64,000 nucleotides of DNA from Roseovarius salincola (GTDB taxonomy: Bacteria > Pseudomonadota > Alphaproteobacteria > Rhodobacterales > Rhodobacteraceae), in NCBI RefSeq assembly GCF_026891095.1, contig NZ_JAPTNL010000005.1, positions 62,001-126,000 of the forward strand, written 5' to 3'. How positions within the stretch are numbered: the first letter of the stretch is position 1; every line of letters begins with the position of its first letter. Positions 7,260-15,867 of the stretch are shown one piece after another. The notes beneath the pieces are model-generated. The model had not been told where the DNA came from, did not search any database, and saw only the letters and a program-made list of their open reading frames with translations. A program made the position numbers and the translations under genes.

Positions 7260-10124
7260 ATGAGCGACGGCGGAAGTCTTTTACCTATCATTGCGCTGCT
7301 ACCATTCCTTGGAGCGCTGGTTCCGGGGCTGATGATCCGCGCGGGGCGAACGGCCTGTGCCACGTTCACGGCCGTTCCGACGCTGGCCGCGCTGGTCATG
7401 CTGGGCACGCTGGCGCCTGCGGTACTGCGCGGCGAGGTGTTGCAGGCCGAAATTGATTGGTTGCCGCAATTGGGCCTGACCGCCAGTTTCTTTCTCGACG
7501 GGCTGGGGTTGCTGTTTGCGGGCATGATCCTGGGCGTGGGGCTCTTGATCACGCTTTATGCGCGCTTCTACCTGTCGGGCGAAGACCCGATGGGGCAGTT
7601 CTATACCTATCTGCTGCTGTTTCAGGGTGCGATGCTGGGCATCGTGATTTCCGACAATATCCTGCTGTTGCTGATCTTCTGGGAGCTGACCAGCCTGTCA
7701 TCGTTCCTGCTGATCGGCTATTGGAAGCACCTGCCCGAGGGGCGCCAGGGTGCGCGCATGGCGCTGGCGGTGACCGGGGCGGGGGGGCTTGCGATGATCG
7801 CGGGGATGCTGATCCTGGGCGATATCGCGGGCAGCTACAACCTGACCGACATCCTGACGCAGGGCGAAGCGATCCGCGCCTCTGAATGGTATCTGCCCGC
7901 GCTGATCCTGATCCTGCTGGGCGCGTTCACCAAGTCGGCGCAATTCCCGTTCCATTTCTGGCTGCCCCATGCGATGGCCGCGCCGACGCCGGTTTCGGCA
8001 TATCTGCATTCGGCCACGATGGTGAAGGCGGGCGTCTTCCTGATGGCGCGGATGTGGCCGGTGCTCTCGGGCACGGATGCCTGGTTCTATATCGTGTCGA
8101 TCACGGGTCTTGTGACCATGGTTCTGGGCGCGTTGATCGCGCTGTTCAAGGATGACCTCAAGGCTTTGCTGGCGTTTTCGACCGTCAGTCACCTGGGCCT
8201 GCTGACCATGTTGCTGGGCTTTGGTACCAAGGCGGCGGCGGTGGCGGCGGTGTTTCACGTCATCAACCACCTGACCTTCAAGGCGGCCCTGTTCATGACC
8301 GCGGGAATCGTTGATCACGAGACCCATACCCGCGACATCAAGCGGCTTGGGGGCCTGGCCAAGTTCATGCCGGTGACGGCGCTGATCGGCACGTTGGCGG
8401 CGTTGTCGATGGCAGGGATCCCGTTTTTCAACGGCTTTCTGTCCAAGGAGCTGATGCTGGAAGAGGCCGCGCATACCGGCTGGTTCGGTAATCCCTGGAT
8501 CGTGCCGGTGCTGGCCACGGTGGGCGCGCTGTTGTCGGTGGCCTACTCGCTGCGGTTCATTTTTCATGTCTTCGCCGGGCCGGCACGCGACGATTACCCG
8601 GCCCATCCGCACGACCCGCCTTTCGGCATGTGGGCCGCGCCCGCCTTCCTGACGGTGCTGGTGATGGTGATCGGTATCATGCCGCATCTGGCCGAGCCGC
8701 TGGTGGCGGCGGCCGCGAGCGCCGTGACTGGCGCAGAGTTGAACCCCTATCTCAAGATCTGGCACGGGGTCACGCCGGCGCTGGTCATGTCGATCATCGC
8801 GGTTCTGGGCGGTGCTGTCCTGCTGGCATTGCACCGGCCGCTGGACCGGCTTTGGATCGCCGCGCCGCGGCCCGAGGCAAAAACCATTTTCGACGGGCTG
8901 GTCGCGGGTATCGCGGCGTGGTCGCGCGCGCTGGCCGAGGGGCTGCATAATGGCGCGATCAGCCGTTACCTTGCGATCTTCATCGCCGCCACGGTCCTGC
9001 TGGGATATGCGGCCTTTTCGGGTGGCGAGATGCGCCCGCCCACCCGCGAGATACTGCCGGTTCCACCGGTGGTGGCGGTTGGCTGGCTGCTTTTGGTCGG
9101 GGCAACGCTCCTCGTGGTTCTGAATCATCGCAACCGGTTCCGCGCGCTGGTGTTGATCGGAGTGATCGGCCTGATGATCTCGGTCGGGTTCGTTTACCTC
9201 TCGGCGCCCGATCTGGCGCTGACGCAGATTTCGGTCGAGACGGTGACGATCATGCTGTTGCTGCTGGCCCTTTACTTCATGCCCAAGGAAAGCCCCAAGG
9301 AAAGCGGTGCGGGTCTGCGTTTGCGCGACGGGACGATCGCGCTGGTCGCGGGGGCGGCTGCGGCGGCGCTGGCCATGGCGTTCCTGGTACGCGATTTCAG
9401 CCCGATCTCGGACTTCCATCTGGCCAATGCTTACAAGGGCGGCGGGGGCACCAATGTGGTCAACGTGATCCTCGTGGATTTCCGGGGCTATGACACTTAC
9501 GGAGAGATCATCGTGCTCGGGATCGCCGGACTGACGATCTATGCGCTGATGGAGGCGCTGCTGGACGGGCCTGCGGGGCGCCGCCTGCGGGCGCGCCCGG
9601 TGCCGCCCGACCGGTCGCGTGACCGCCACCCGCTTATGATGGTGGTGGCGACCCGCGCGATGATGCCGATCGCGGTGATGGTCGGGGTCTACATGTTCCT
9701 GCGCGGCCATAACGAGCCCGGAGGCGGGTTCGTGGCCGGGCTGGTCATCTCGATCGCGCTGTTGATGCAATACATGGCATCGGGTTTCGCCTGGACGCAG
9801 AGCCGCCAGCGGATCGAATACCACGTGATGATCGGCTGGGGCGTGCTGATCGCGGGCCTGACCGGCGCGGGCGCATGGCTGGCGGGCAAGCCCTTCCTGA
9901 CCAGCGCCTTTGGCTATATCCACTGGCCGCCGATCGAGGAGTTCGAATGGGCGACGGCGATGGCATTCGACCTTGGCGTGTTCCTGACGGTGTTGGGGGC
10001 GGTGATGCTGATGCTTTACAGCCTGTCGCGCATCGCCCGCTATGCCGGTGAAACGGTCAATGTGGAGCCGATGGATTATGATCCGTCGCTGACGATCGAG
10101 CGCAAAAAGCCGGAGGCTGAGTGA
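7260..10124 (+). CDS. mrpA: Na+/H+ antiporter subunit A, fused to the MrpB domain
   Basis: This 954-residue integral membrane protein has an NuoL-like proton-channel domain in the first half, with the Glu of FWELTSLSSFLLIGYW, the Lys of FTKSAQFPFHFWLPHAMAA and HVINHLTFKAALFM. Additional hydrophobic segments follow, including the TQISVETVTIMLLLLAL stretch. From about residue 793 it carries an MrpB (MnhB) domain with TRAMMPIAVMVGVYMFLRGH and PGGGFVAGL. The A-B fusion explains why no separate mrpB exists between here and mrpC. The seven activities together form one secondary Na+/H+ (possibly K+/H+) antiporter used for pH and sodium homeostasis. Confidence 0.93.
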   Translation: MSDGGSLLPIIALLPFLGALVPGLMIRAGRTACATFTAVPTLAALVMLGTLAPAVLRGEVLQAEIDWLPQLGLTASFFLDGLGLLFAGMILGVGLLITLYARFYLSGEDPMGQFYTYLLLFQGAMLGIVISDNILLLLIFWELTSLSSFLLIGYWKHLPEGRQGARMALAVTGAGGLAMIAGMLILGDIAGSYNLTDILTQGEAIRASEWYLPALILILLGAFTKSAQFPFHFWLPHAMAAPTPVSAYLHSATMVKAGVFLMARMWPVLSGTDAWFYIVSITGLVTMVLGALIALFKDDLKALLAFSTVSHLGLLTMLLGFGTKAAAVAAVFHVINHLTFKAALFMTAGIVDHETHTRDIKRLGGLAKFMPVTALIGTLAALSMAGIPFFNGFLSKELMLEEAAHTGWFGNPWIVPVLATVGALLSVAYSLRFIFHVFAGPARDDYPAHPHDPPFGMWAAPAFLTVLVMVIGIMPHLAEPLVAAAASAVTGAELNPYLKIWHGVTPALVMSIIAVLGGAVLLALHRPLDRLWIAAPRPEAKTIFDGLVAGIAAWSRALAEGLHNGAISRYLAIFIAATVLLGYAAFSGGEMRPPTREILPVPPVVAVGWLLLVGATLLVVLNHRNRFRALVLIGVIGLMISVGFVYLSAPDLALTQISVETVTIMLLLLALYFMPKESPKESGAGLRLRDGTIALVAGAAAAALAMAFLVRDFSPISDFHLANAYKGGGGTNVVNVILVDFRGYDTYGEIIVLGIAGLTIYALMEALLDGPAGRRLRARPVPPDRSRDRHPLMMVVATRAMMPIAVMVGVYMFLRGHNEPGGGFVAGLVISIALLMQYMASGFAWTQSRQRIEYHVMIGWGVLIAGLTGAGAWLAGKPFLTSAFGYIHWPPIEEFEWATAMAFDLGVFLTVLGAVMLMLYSLSRIARYAGETVNVEPMDYDPSLTIERKKPEAE

Positions 10125-10125
10125 C

Positions 10126-10533
10126 ATGGAGTTTGTCGTTGCAAGTACAATCGGCGTGCTGACGGCGGGCGGGGTCTATCTGCTCCTGCGGCTGCGCGCC
10201 TTCTCGGTGATCCTGGGGCTGGCGCTGCTGACCTATGCGGTCAATATCTTCCTGTTCGCCAGCGGGCGGCTGGCGGTCAATGCGCCGCCGGTGCTGAACA
10301 AATATGCCGATGTCGCCTATTCCGATCCGTTGCCTCAAGCGCTGGTGCTGACGGCGATCGTGATCTCGTTCGGGATGACGGCGGTCTTGGTGATGTTCGC
10401 GCTTGGCGCATATCTCGAGGCCGATCACGACCGGATCGACATGACCGGCGAGTCCGAGGAAGAGGGAGAGGGCGACAGCAGCAGTGGCAGCGACGATGCT
10501 GCCATCACAGCGCAAGGGGAAAACCGAGTATGA
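10126..10533 (+). CDS. mrpC: Na+/H+ antiporter subunit C (NuoK-like)
   Basis: This 135-residue protein has three hydrophobic segments and the NuoK-like pattern VILGLALLTYAVNIFLFASGR, followed by DPLPQALVLTAIVISFG. The C-terminus is a short acidic, serine-rich cytoplasmic tail (EEEGEGDSSSGSDD), longer than in many MrpC proteins. It starts one base after the mrpA stop and overlaps mrpD by 4 nt, so translation is coupled. Confidence 0.92.
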   Translation: MEFVVASTIGVLTAGGVYLLLRLRAFSVILGLALLTYAVNIFLFASGRLAVNAPPVLNKYADVAYSDPLPQALVLTAIVISFGMTAVLVMFALGAYLEADHDRIDMTGESEEEGEGDSSSGSDDAAITAQGENRV

Positions 10534-12107
10534 GTCACTGGATAGTCGCCCCGGTCGTCCTGCCTGCGCTGCTGGCGCCGATCATCGCGTTCGTGATGCG
10601 TCACGATATCACGCTGGCGCGTGCGGCCTCTTTCGCGGGGACCATTGCGCTCGCGGGTATTGCCATCGGGTTGATGGTGATGGCGGCGGATGGCACCACC
10701 CATGTTTATCGGATGGGTGACTGGGCCGCGCCCTTCGGCATTGTATTGGTTCTGGACCGGCTTTCGGCCTTGATGCTGCTGGTCACGTCGGCTCTGGCGC
10801 TGGTGGTGCTTATGCATGCCACCGCGACCGGCTGGGATGATCGCGGACGCCATTTCCACGCGTTGTTTCAGTTCCAGTTGATGGGCATTTGCGGCGCGTT
10901 CCTGACCGGCGACGCGTTCAACCTGTTCGTCTTTTTCGAGGTGCTGTTGATCGCGTCCTACGGGTTGATGATCCATGGCGGCGGGCGGGTGCGTTTGCAG
11001 GCCGGGTTGCAATATGTGGTGATGAACCTTGCGGGATCGACGCTGTTTCTGTTCGCGCTCGGCACGCTTTATGCCTCGACGGGGACGCTCAACATCGCTG
11101 ATCTTGCGGTGAAGGTGCGTGAGATGCCGCTTGAGGATGCGGCGCTGGTGCGGGTTGCGGCGATCCTGCTGATGGTGGTCTTTGCCATCAAGGCCGCGCT
11201 ATTCCCGGTGCAGTTCTGGCTGCCGGCGACCTACGCCAATGCGCCCGCGCCGGTGGCGGCGCTGTTTGCGATCATGACCAAGGTTGGCGCCTATGCGATC
11301 ATCCGGATTCACGCGGTGGTGTTCGGGCCGGACGTGCCGGTTCTGGGCGGATTGATCGGCGATTGGCTGATGCCCGCGGCGGTGGTCACTGTGGCGGTCG
11401 GCGCAGTCGGCGTGTTGGGGGCGCGGCGCCTGATGCCGCTGTTGTCCTTTTCCGTGGTCGGGTCGATGGGCACGATGATGCTGGCGGTGGCGGCCTTCAC
11501 GCCGCAAGCGACCACGGCGGCGCTATATTACCTCGTGCATTCGACTTTCTCGGCGGCGGCGCTGTTCCTGCTGGCGGATCTGGTGGTGTCGCGCCGTCCC
11601 GGCGGCGATCTGTTGCGGGCGGAACCGCCCGTTGTGCAGAACGGACTTTTTGCGGCGCTGTTCTTTGCCGGGGCGATCGCGATGGCGGGGATGCCGCCGC
11701 TGAGCGGGTTTCTGGGTAAGCTGTTGATCCTGGACGCGCTGCGTGATGAACCTGCGATGACGGCGGCGTGGGTCGCGATTCTGCTGGGCTCGCTGATCAC
11801 CATCGTGGGGTTCGCGCGAGCGGGGTCGATCCTGTTCTGGAAGGCGACCGCCTTGGCGCAAGAGCAGGCCGAGGAAAAGGCCGGCGAAGAGGGCGAGGCC
11901 CACGCCAAGGACGCGCCGCCGCCGGACCCGGCGAGGGCCGGGCCGCTCGAAGTGGCGCCGACGTTGACGGCGCTGGCGATCCTGGGGTTGCTGGCGTTTC
12001 TGGCCGGGCCGGTTACCGGCTTCATGGATAAAGCGGCGCATCAGCTGTTCGACGGGTCGGATTATATCGGGGCGGTGCTGGACCCTGAGGCGGAGGTCAA
12101 GAAATGA
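10530..12107 (+). CDS. mrpD: Na+/H+ antiporter subunit D (NuoN/NuoM-like)
   Basis: This 525-residue polytopic protein carries the key residues of the proton-channel antiporter family: FFEVLLIASYGLM (Glu in TM5), IKAALFPVQFWLPATYANAP (Lys in TM7) and HSTFSAAALFLLADL. A charged Ala/Glu/Lys loop (AQEQAEEKAGEEGE) precedes the last transmembrane helix. The start ATG overlaps the mrpC stop, and the end overlaps mrpE by 4 nt. Confidence 0.92.
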   Translation: MSHWIVAPVVLPALLAPIIAFVMRHDITLARAASFAGTIALAGIAIGLMVMAADGTTHVYRMGDWAAPFGIVLVLDRLSALMLLVTSALALVVLMHATATGWDDRGRHFHALFQFQLMGICGAFLTGDAFNLFVFFEVLLIASYGLMIHGGGRVRLQAGLQYVVMNLAGSTLFLFALGTLYASTGTLNIADLAVKVREMPLEDAALVRVAAILLMVVFAIKAALFPVQFWLPATYANAPAPVAALFAIMTKVGAYAIIRIHAVVFGPDVPVLGGLIGDWLMPAAVVTVAVGAVGVLGARRLMPLLSFSVVGSMGTMMLAVAAFTPQATTAALYYLVHSTFSAAALFLLADLVVSRRPGGDLLRAEPPVVQNGLFAALFFAGAIAMAGMPPLSGFLGKLLILDALRDEPAMTAAWVAILLGSLITIVGFARAGSILFWKATALAQEQAEEKAGEEGEAHAKDAPPPDPARAGPLEVAPTLTALAILGLLAFLAGPVTGFMDKAAHQLFDGSDYIGAVLDPEAEVKK

Positions 12108-12595
12108 TCGGGCGCATCTTTCCACATCCATTGCTGAGCGTTTTGCTGACGGCAGTCTGGCTGGGGCTGGTCAACAAGGTCACCCCCGGCAACCTGCTGC
12201 TCGGCGCTATCCTGGGCATTCTTGTGCCGATCATGACCGCGCCCTACTGGCCGCGCCGCGCCAAGATCGGGCGGCCCTTGCGGGTGATCGAGTATTTCAT
12301 GATCGTGCTTTGGGATATCGTGGTGGCCAATGTCGAGGTCTCCATGATCATCCTGTTCAAGCGTAACCGTGACATCCATTCGCAATGGGTCACCGTGCCG
12401 CTGGAACTGACCTCGCCCGAGGCGATCACCGTGCTGGCGGGCACGATCACCATGACGCCGGGCACCGTGTCGTCGATGCTGGCCACCGATGGCAGCAGCA
12501 TCCTGGTCCACTGCCTGCATACCGACGACCCGGAAGGCGTGCGCGACAATATCAAGAGCCGCTACGAGTGGCGCCTGAAGGAGATTTTCCAATGA
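12104..12595 (+). CDS. mrpE: Na+/H+ antiporter subunit E
   Basis: This 163-residue protein has two N-terminal hydrophobic segments, then the MrpE cytoplasmic domain with IVLWDIVVANVEVSMIIL and the conserved TLLAGTITMTPGT-like motif seen here as VLAGTITMTPGTVSSM. It ends in coupled ATGA overlap with mrpF. MrpE is thought to be an assembly or stability subunit of the complex. Confidence 0.92.
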   Translation: MIGRIFPHPLLSVLLTAVWLGLVNKVTPGNLLLGAILGILVPIMTAPYWPRRAKIGRPLRVIEYFMIVLWDIVVANVEVSMIILFKRNRDIHSQWVTVPLELTSPEAITVLAGTITMTPGTVSSMLATDGSSILVHCLHTDDPEGVRDNIKSRYEWRLKEIFQ

Positions 12596-12861
12596 TCACC
12601 ATTGCGCTTTACTTCGCCTTCGGCTGTTTCGGGCTGGGCCTGCTGTTCAACCTGTGGCGCATCTCCATGGGGCCGGACAGCGCCGACCGCATCCTGGCGC
12701 TCGACACGATGGTCATCAACATCATCGCGCTGCTGATCCTTTATGGTGTCTGGCAGGGCACAACCGTTTATTACGAAGCGTCCATGCTGGTGGCGATGGT
12801 GGGGTTCGTTTCGACCGTCGCCTATTGCCGCTTCGTGCTGCGCGGCGACATCATCGAATAG
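12592..12861 (+). CDS. mrpF: Na+/H+ antiporter subunit F
   Basis: This 89-residue protein has three transmembrane helices and the MrpF signature RISMGPDSADRILALDTM, where the Asp residues are conserved, followed by YYEASMLVAMVGFVSTVAYCRF. The ATG at 12592 is chosen because it overlaps the mrpE stop; the same frame is open 207 nt upstream, but inside mrpE. Confidence 0.92.
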   Translation: MITIALYFAFGCFGLGLLFNLWRISMGPDSADRILALDTMVINIIALLILYGVWQGTTVYYEASMLVAMVGFVSTVAYCRFVLRGDIIE

Positions 12862-12870
12862 GAGGCGGTC

Positions 12871-13245
12871 ATGGAGTTTGTAAGCGAATTGCTGATTTCG
12901 TTTTTCCTTGTCGTGGCAGGGATTTTCGGACTGGTGGGATCCTTCGGGATGATCAAGCTGCGCGACACGATGAAGCGTCTGCACGCCCCGACCAAGGCCA
13001 CGACATTGGGGGTCGGCGGAGTATTGATCGCGTCGATGCTGTATTTCCTGCTCGTGAAGGGCGGGCTGTCGTTCCATGAGCTGCTGATCACGCTCTTCCT
13101 GTTCCTGACGGCGCCGATCACCGCGAATTTCATCGCCAAGACATATTTGCAGGCCAATCTGCGCCCGTCAGACCTGCCCGGCACCGAGAGCGAATACGGC
13201 TGGTCGGTCTATCAGGACCCGCCAAAGCGCAGCGACGAGGAATGA
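12871..13245 (+). CDS. mrpG: Na+/H+ antiporter subunit G
   Basis: This 124-residue protein has three hydrophobic segments and the MrpG pattern GSFGMIKLRDTMKRLHAPTKATTLG, here cut in two (GSFGMIKLRDTMKRLHAP then TKATTLGVGG). The hydrophilic C-terminus (ESEYGWSVYQDPPKRSDEE) is typical of the family. It is the last gene of the mrp operon and converges with the IclR gene 31 bp away. AGGAGG precedes the ATG. Confidence 0.92.
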   Translation: MEFVSELLISFFLVVAGIFGLVGSFGMIKLRDTMKRLHAPTKATTLGVGGVLIASMLYFLLVKGGLSFHELLITLFLFLTAPITANFIAKTYLQANLRPSDLPGTESEYGWSVYQDPPKRSDEE

Positions 13246-13276
13246 GCCTCAAATCCTGCTGAGCACCCCCGGTGCG

Positions 13277-14080
13277 TCAGCTTGCTGGGTCGCAGTAAAA
13301 GCCCCGCTGCGCCTGGAATGACGGTGAGATGGAATTCGCGGTATCCTGAATCCTGGGCAGCAGGTCCGAAATGATCTGTTCGTGCGTCCAGGTATGGGCC
13401 GATACCGAACATTGCACGGCTGCCAGTGCGCGCCCGTCATGGCCCGCGATCGGTGCGGCGACGCCGATCTCGTTCAGGATCATCTGCCCGGTCGAGATCG
13501 CGAAGCCGTCATGCACGGCGCGCTCGACGCTGCCGCGGATATTGTTCCGGTCCAGCGTGGTGCTTGGCGTGAACTGGATGATCGGCCAGTTGTCGACGGC
13601 GGCGATTCGCTCGGCTTCGGGGAAGGTGGCCAGCATCGCGCGCCCGGCGGATGTGGACAGTGCGGGCAATCGGCGACCGATAATGGTGGCCGCGAAATAT
13701 GTGCGCTTGCAGGGCAGACGGCTGACATAAATGATATGATCGCCAGACATTTCGGCAAGGTTGACGGTTTCGCCGATCTCCTGTGACAGGCTGATGAGTT
13801 TGGGGATCGTCTGACCGACCAGCGGATCGGACCAGTAATAGGCGTAGGCCATCTGGAGCCAGGCGTGCGACGGGCGAAAGCGCCGCGTCACCGGGTCCTT
13901 GTCGAGCATGCCTTCGACGTGGAGCGTGTTGGCCAGGCGCTGAGTCGCGCTTTTGTCGAGGCCGCTGCGGTGTGCGAGGTCGGACAGGGACAGTTCCGTG
14001 TGGCTTTCGTCGAATGCCCGCAAAAGCCGCAAACCCTTGGCGAGTGAGCCGACAAAGAGTGTATTTTGTTTCGTGGTCAT
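13277..14080 (-). CDS. IclR-family transcriptional regulator
   Basis: This 267-residue protein has an N-terminal winged helix (SLAKGLRLLRAFDESHTELSL, then DLAHRSGLDKSATQRLANTL) and a C-terminal IclR effector domain with LSTSAGRAMLATFPEAE and EIGVAAPIAGHDGRALAAVQ. It is divergent from the dipeptide-type ABC transporter operon, with 167 bp between start codons, so it very likely controls that operon. The ligand is unknown, perhaps a peptide-derived amino acid. Confidence 0.9.
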   Translation of the reverse strand: MTTKQNTLFVGSLAKGLRLLRAFDESHTELSLSDLAHRSGLDKSATQRLANTLHVEGMLDKDPVTRRFRPSHAWLQMAYAYYWSDPLVGQTIPKLISLSQEIGETVNLAEMSGDHIIYVSRLPCKRTYFAATIIGRRLPALSTSAGRAMLATFPEAERIAAVDNWPIIQFTPSTTLDRNNIRGSVERAVHDGFAISTGQMILNEIGVAAPIAGHDGRALAAVQCSVSAHTWTHEQIISDLLPRIQDTANSISPSFQAQRGFYCDPAS

Positions 14081-14120
14081 GGTTGTCTCGATATTTTCCG
14101 TCGTGGATCACCCAAGGGGG

Positions 14121-14186
14121 TTGACGCTGGCGGGCAGATTGGAATTAATGGATCATATGAAGGTTCATGGTATTATAATATGATAC
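14121..14186 (+). promoter_or_regulatory. Promoter and palindromic operator candidate of the peptide ABC operon
   Basis: A TTGACG (14121-14126) and an ATTAAT (14144-14149) are 17 bp apart. Downstream at 14170-14186 is an A/T-rich 17-bp imperfect palindrome, GTATNATANTATNATAC, unlike the GC-rich surroundings. It lies 62 bp before the transporter start and is a good candidate site for the divergent IclR protein. Confidence 0.5.
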
Positions 14187-14247
14187 TTGAAGCAAGGAAA
14201 CCAGAAATCTGCGGCGCCAGTTCGCGTCACATCAGAACAGGGAGACA

Positions 14248-15768
14248 ATGATGAAAACATCCTGGCTTAAATCCGGTATCGCCAGCGTCGCGCTTGTCGC
14301 GGCTACGGGCGCTGCGTGGGCCGAGAAGGCCAATGACACGCTGCGCGTGGCATTCACCAAGGAACTCGAGAATGTCGACAGCTTCTTCAACTCGTCGCGC
14401 GAAGGCGTGGTATTGCAGCGCGCCATCTGGGATGGCCTGATCTACCGCGATCCGGTGACGAATGAATACAAGGGCAACCTCGCGACATCCTGGGAATGGA
14501 TCGACGACACCACCCTTGAGCTCAAGCTGCGCGAGGGCGTGACCTTTCACAATGGTGCCCCGTTCAGCGCCGATGACGTTGTCTACACAGTCAATTTCGT
14601 CTCCAAGGAAGAGAACGGCGTCAAGACGCAGCGTAACGTGAACTGGATGGAATCCGCGGAGAAAGTGGATGACTATACGGTGCGCATCCACCTGAAGGAA
14701 AAATTCCCGGCGGCGATCGAATTCCTGTCCGGCCCGGTGTCGATGTATCCGGCCGAGTATTATGCCGAGGTCGGCCCCAGCGGCATGGGCCTCGAACCGG
14801 TCGGCACCGGCCCCTACAAGGTGGTGTCGGTCGTTCCCGGTCAGCATTTCGTGCTGGAGAAGAACGAGAACTACCATGACAGCCCCAAGGGTCAGCCGGA
14901 GATCTCCAATGTCGACATCCGTACCATTCCGGATGTGAACACCCAGATGGCCGAGCTGTTCAGCGGATCGCTTGACCTGATCTGGCAAGTACCGGCCGAC
15001 CAGGCCGAGAAGCTGGCCACGATGGATCAGTTCACCGTCATGAACGAATCCACCATGCGAGTGGGCTATCTGAACATGGACGCTGCGGGTCGTTCGGGCG
15101 ACACGCCTGTCACCGATCTGCGCGTGCGCCGTGCCATCAACCATGCGATCAACCGCGAAGAGCTGGTAAACGCACTGTTGAAGGGCAAATCGCGAGTGGT
15201 CTCGACGCCCTGTTTCCCCAGCCAGTTCGGCTGTGTGGAAGAGGCGGCCAAGAGCTACGAATACGACCCCGAAAAGGCTAAGGCGCTGCTGGCGGAAGCG
15301 GGCTATCCCGATGGTTTCACCATCGATTTCTACGCTTATCGGGACCGGGAATATGCCGAAGCGATCATGAGCTATCTGAACGCGGTCGGCATCGATACCG
15401 ATTTCAAGTTCCTGCAATATTCCGCCCTGCGCGAGCAGAACATGAAGGGCGAGGTGCCGCTGGCCTTCCTGACTTGGGGCAGCTTCTCGATCAACGACGC
15501 CTCGGCGATGGTCAGCCAGTTCTTCAAGCACGGATCGCTTGACGATGCGCGCGACGATCAGGTGCTGGAGTATCTCAACACTGCCGACAGCTCGACGGAT
15601 CCAGACACCCGCATCGAGAATTATGCCAAGGCGATCGAACGGATCACCGATCAGGCATTTTGGGCGCCGATGTTCTCGTATAACACGAATTACGTGTTCA
15701 CCAACGACGTCGAGTACACGCCCACCGCCGACGAGGTGCTGCGCTTCACAACAATGTCCTGGAACTGA
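14248..15768 (+). CDS. ABC transporter substrate-binding protein, family 5 (dipeptide/oligopeptide type)
   Basis: This 506-residue protein has a signal peptide (MMKTSWLKSGIASVALVAA, cleavage probably after AWA) and the SBP_bac_5 fold: DTLRVAFTKELENVDSF, TFHNGAPFSADDVVYT and LRVRRAINHAINREELV. It would capture a peptide-like ligand in the periplasm for the permeases that follow. Ligand specificity cannot be read from sequence; the downstream gamma-glutamyltransferase and M20 peptidase suggest gamma-glutamyl peptides or glutathione. Either of two adjacent ATGs (14248, 14251) could be the start. Confidence 0.9.
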   Translation: MMKTSWLKSGIASVALVAATGAAWAEKANDTLRVAFTKELENVDSFFNSSREGVVLQRAIWDGLIYRDPVTNEYKGNLATSWEWIDDTTLELKLREGVTFHNGAPFSADDVVYTVNFVSKEENGVKTQRNVNWMESAEKVDDYTVRIHLKEKFPAAIEFLSGPVSMYPAEYYAEVGPSGMGLEPVGTGPYKVVSVVPGQHFVLEKNENYHDSPKGQPEISNVDIRTIPDVNTQMAELFSGSLDLIWQVPADQAEKLATMDQFTVMNESTMRVGYLNMDAAGRSGDTPVTDLRVRRAINHAINREELVNALLKGKSRVVSTPCFPSQFGCVEEAAKSYEYDPEKAKALLAEAGYPDGFTIDFYAYRDREYAEAIMSYLNAVGIDTDFKFLQYSALREQNMKGEVPLAFLTWGSFSINDASAMVSQFFKHGSLDDARDDQVLEYLNTADSSTDPDTRIENYAKAIERITDQAFWAPMFSYNTNYVFTNDVEYTPTADEVLRFTTMSWN

Positions 15769-15781
15769 TCCAGGTCCGGGT

Positions 15782-15804
15782 GCGGGGGCCGTCACGGCCC
15801 CCGC
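15782..15804. terminator. Intra-operon hairpin after the substrate-binding protein gene
   Basis: A perfect 10-bp GC-rich stem (GCGGGGGCCG / CGGCCCCCGC) with a 3-nt loop (TCA) lies 13 bp after the binding-protein stop and 64 bp before the first permease. Such hairpins commonly cause partial termination or protect the 5' message, giving excess binding protein. Confidence 0.6.
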
Positions 15805-15867
15805 CAGCGCCTGTAGCCCCCATGCAGTCGCCGCGTCGTCAAGCGCGCGATAAACGAAGGTGTCTCC

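Noticed and set aside
7698..10127. An 809-codon open frame on the minus strand opposite mrpA
   Set aside because: Its translation is low-complexity His/Arg/Gln-rich sequence with no family pattern, and the plus strand codes for an obvious MrpA protein. It is a high-GC shadow frame.
14227..15795. A 522-codon minus-strand frame opposite the peptide-binding protein
   Set aside because: It mirrors the codon bias of the real gene and starts and ends without ribosome binding site or context.
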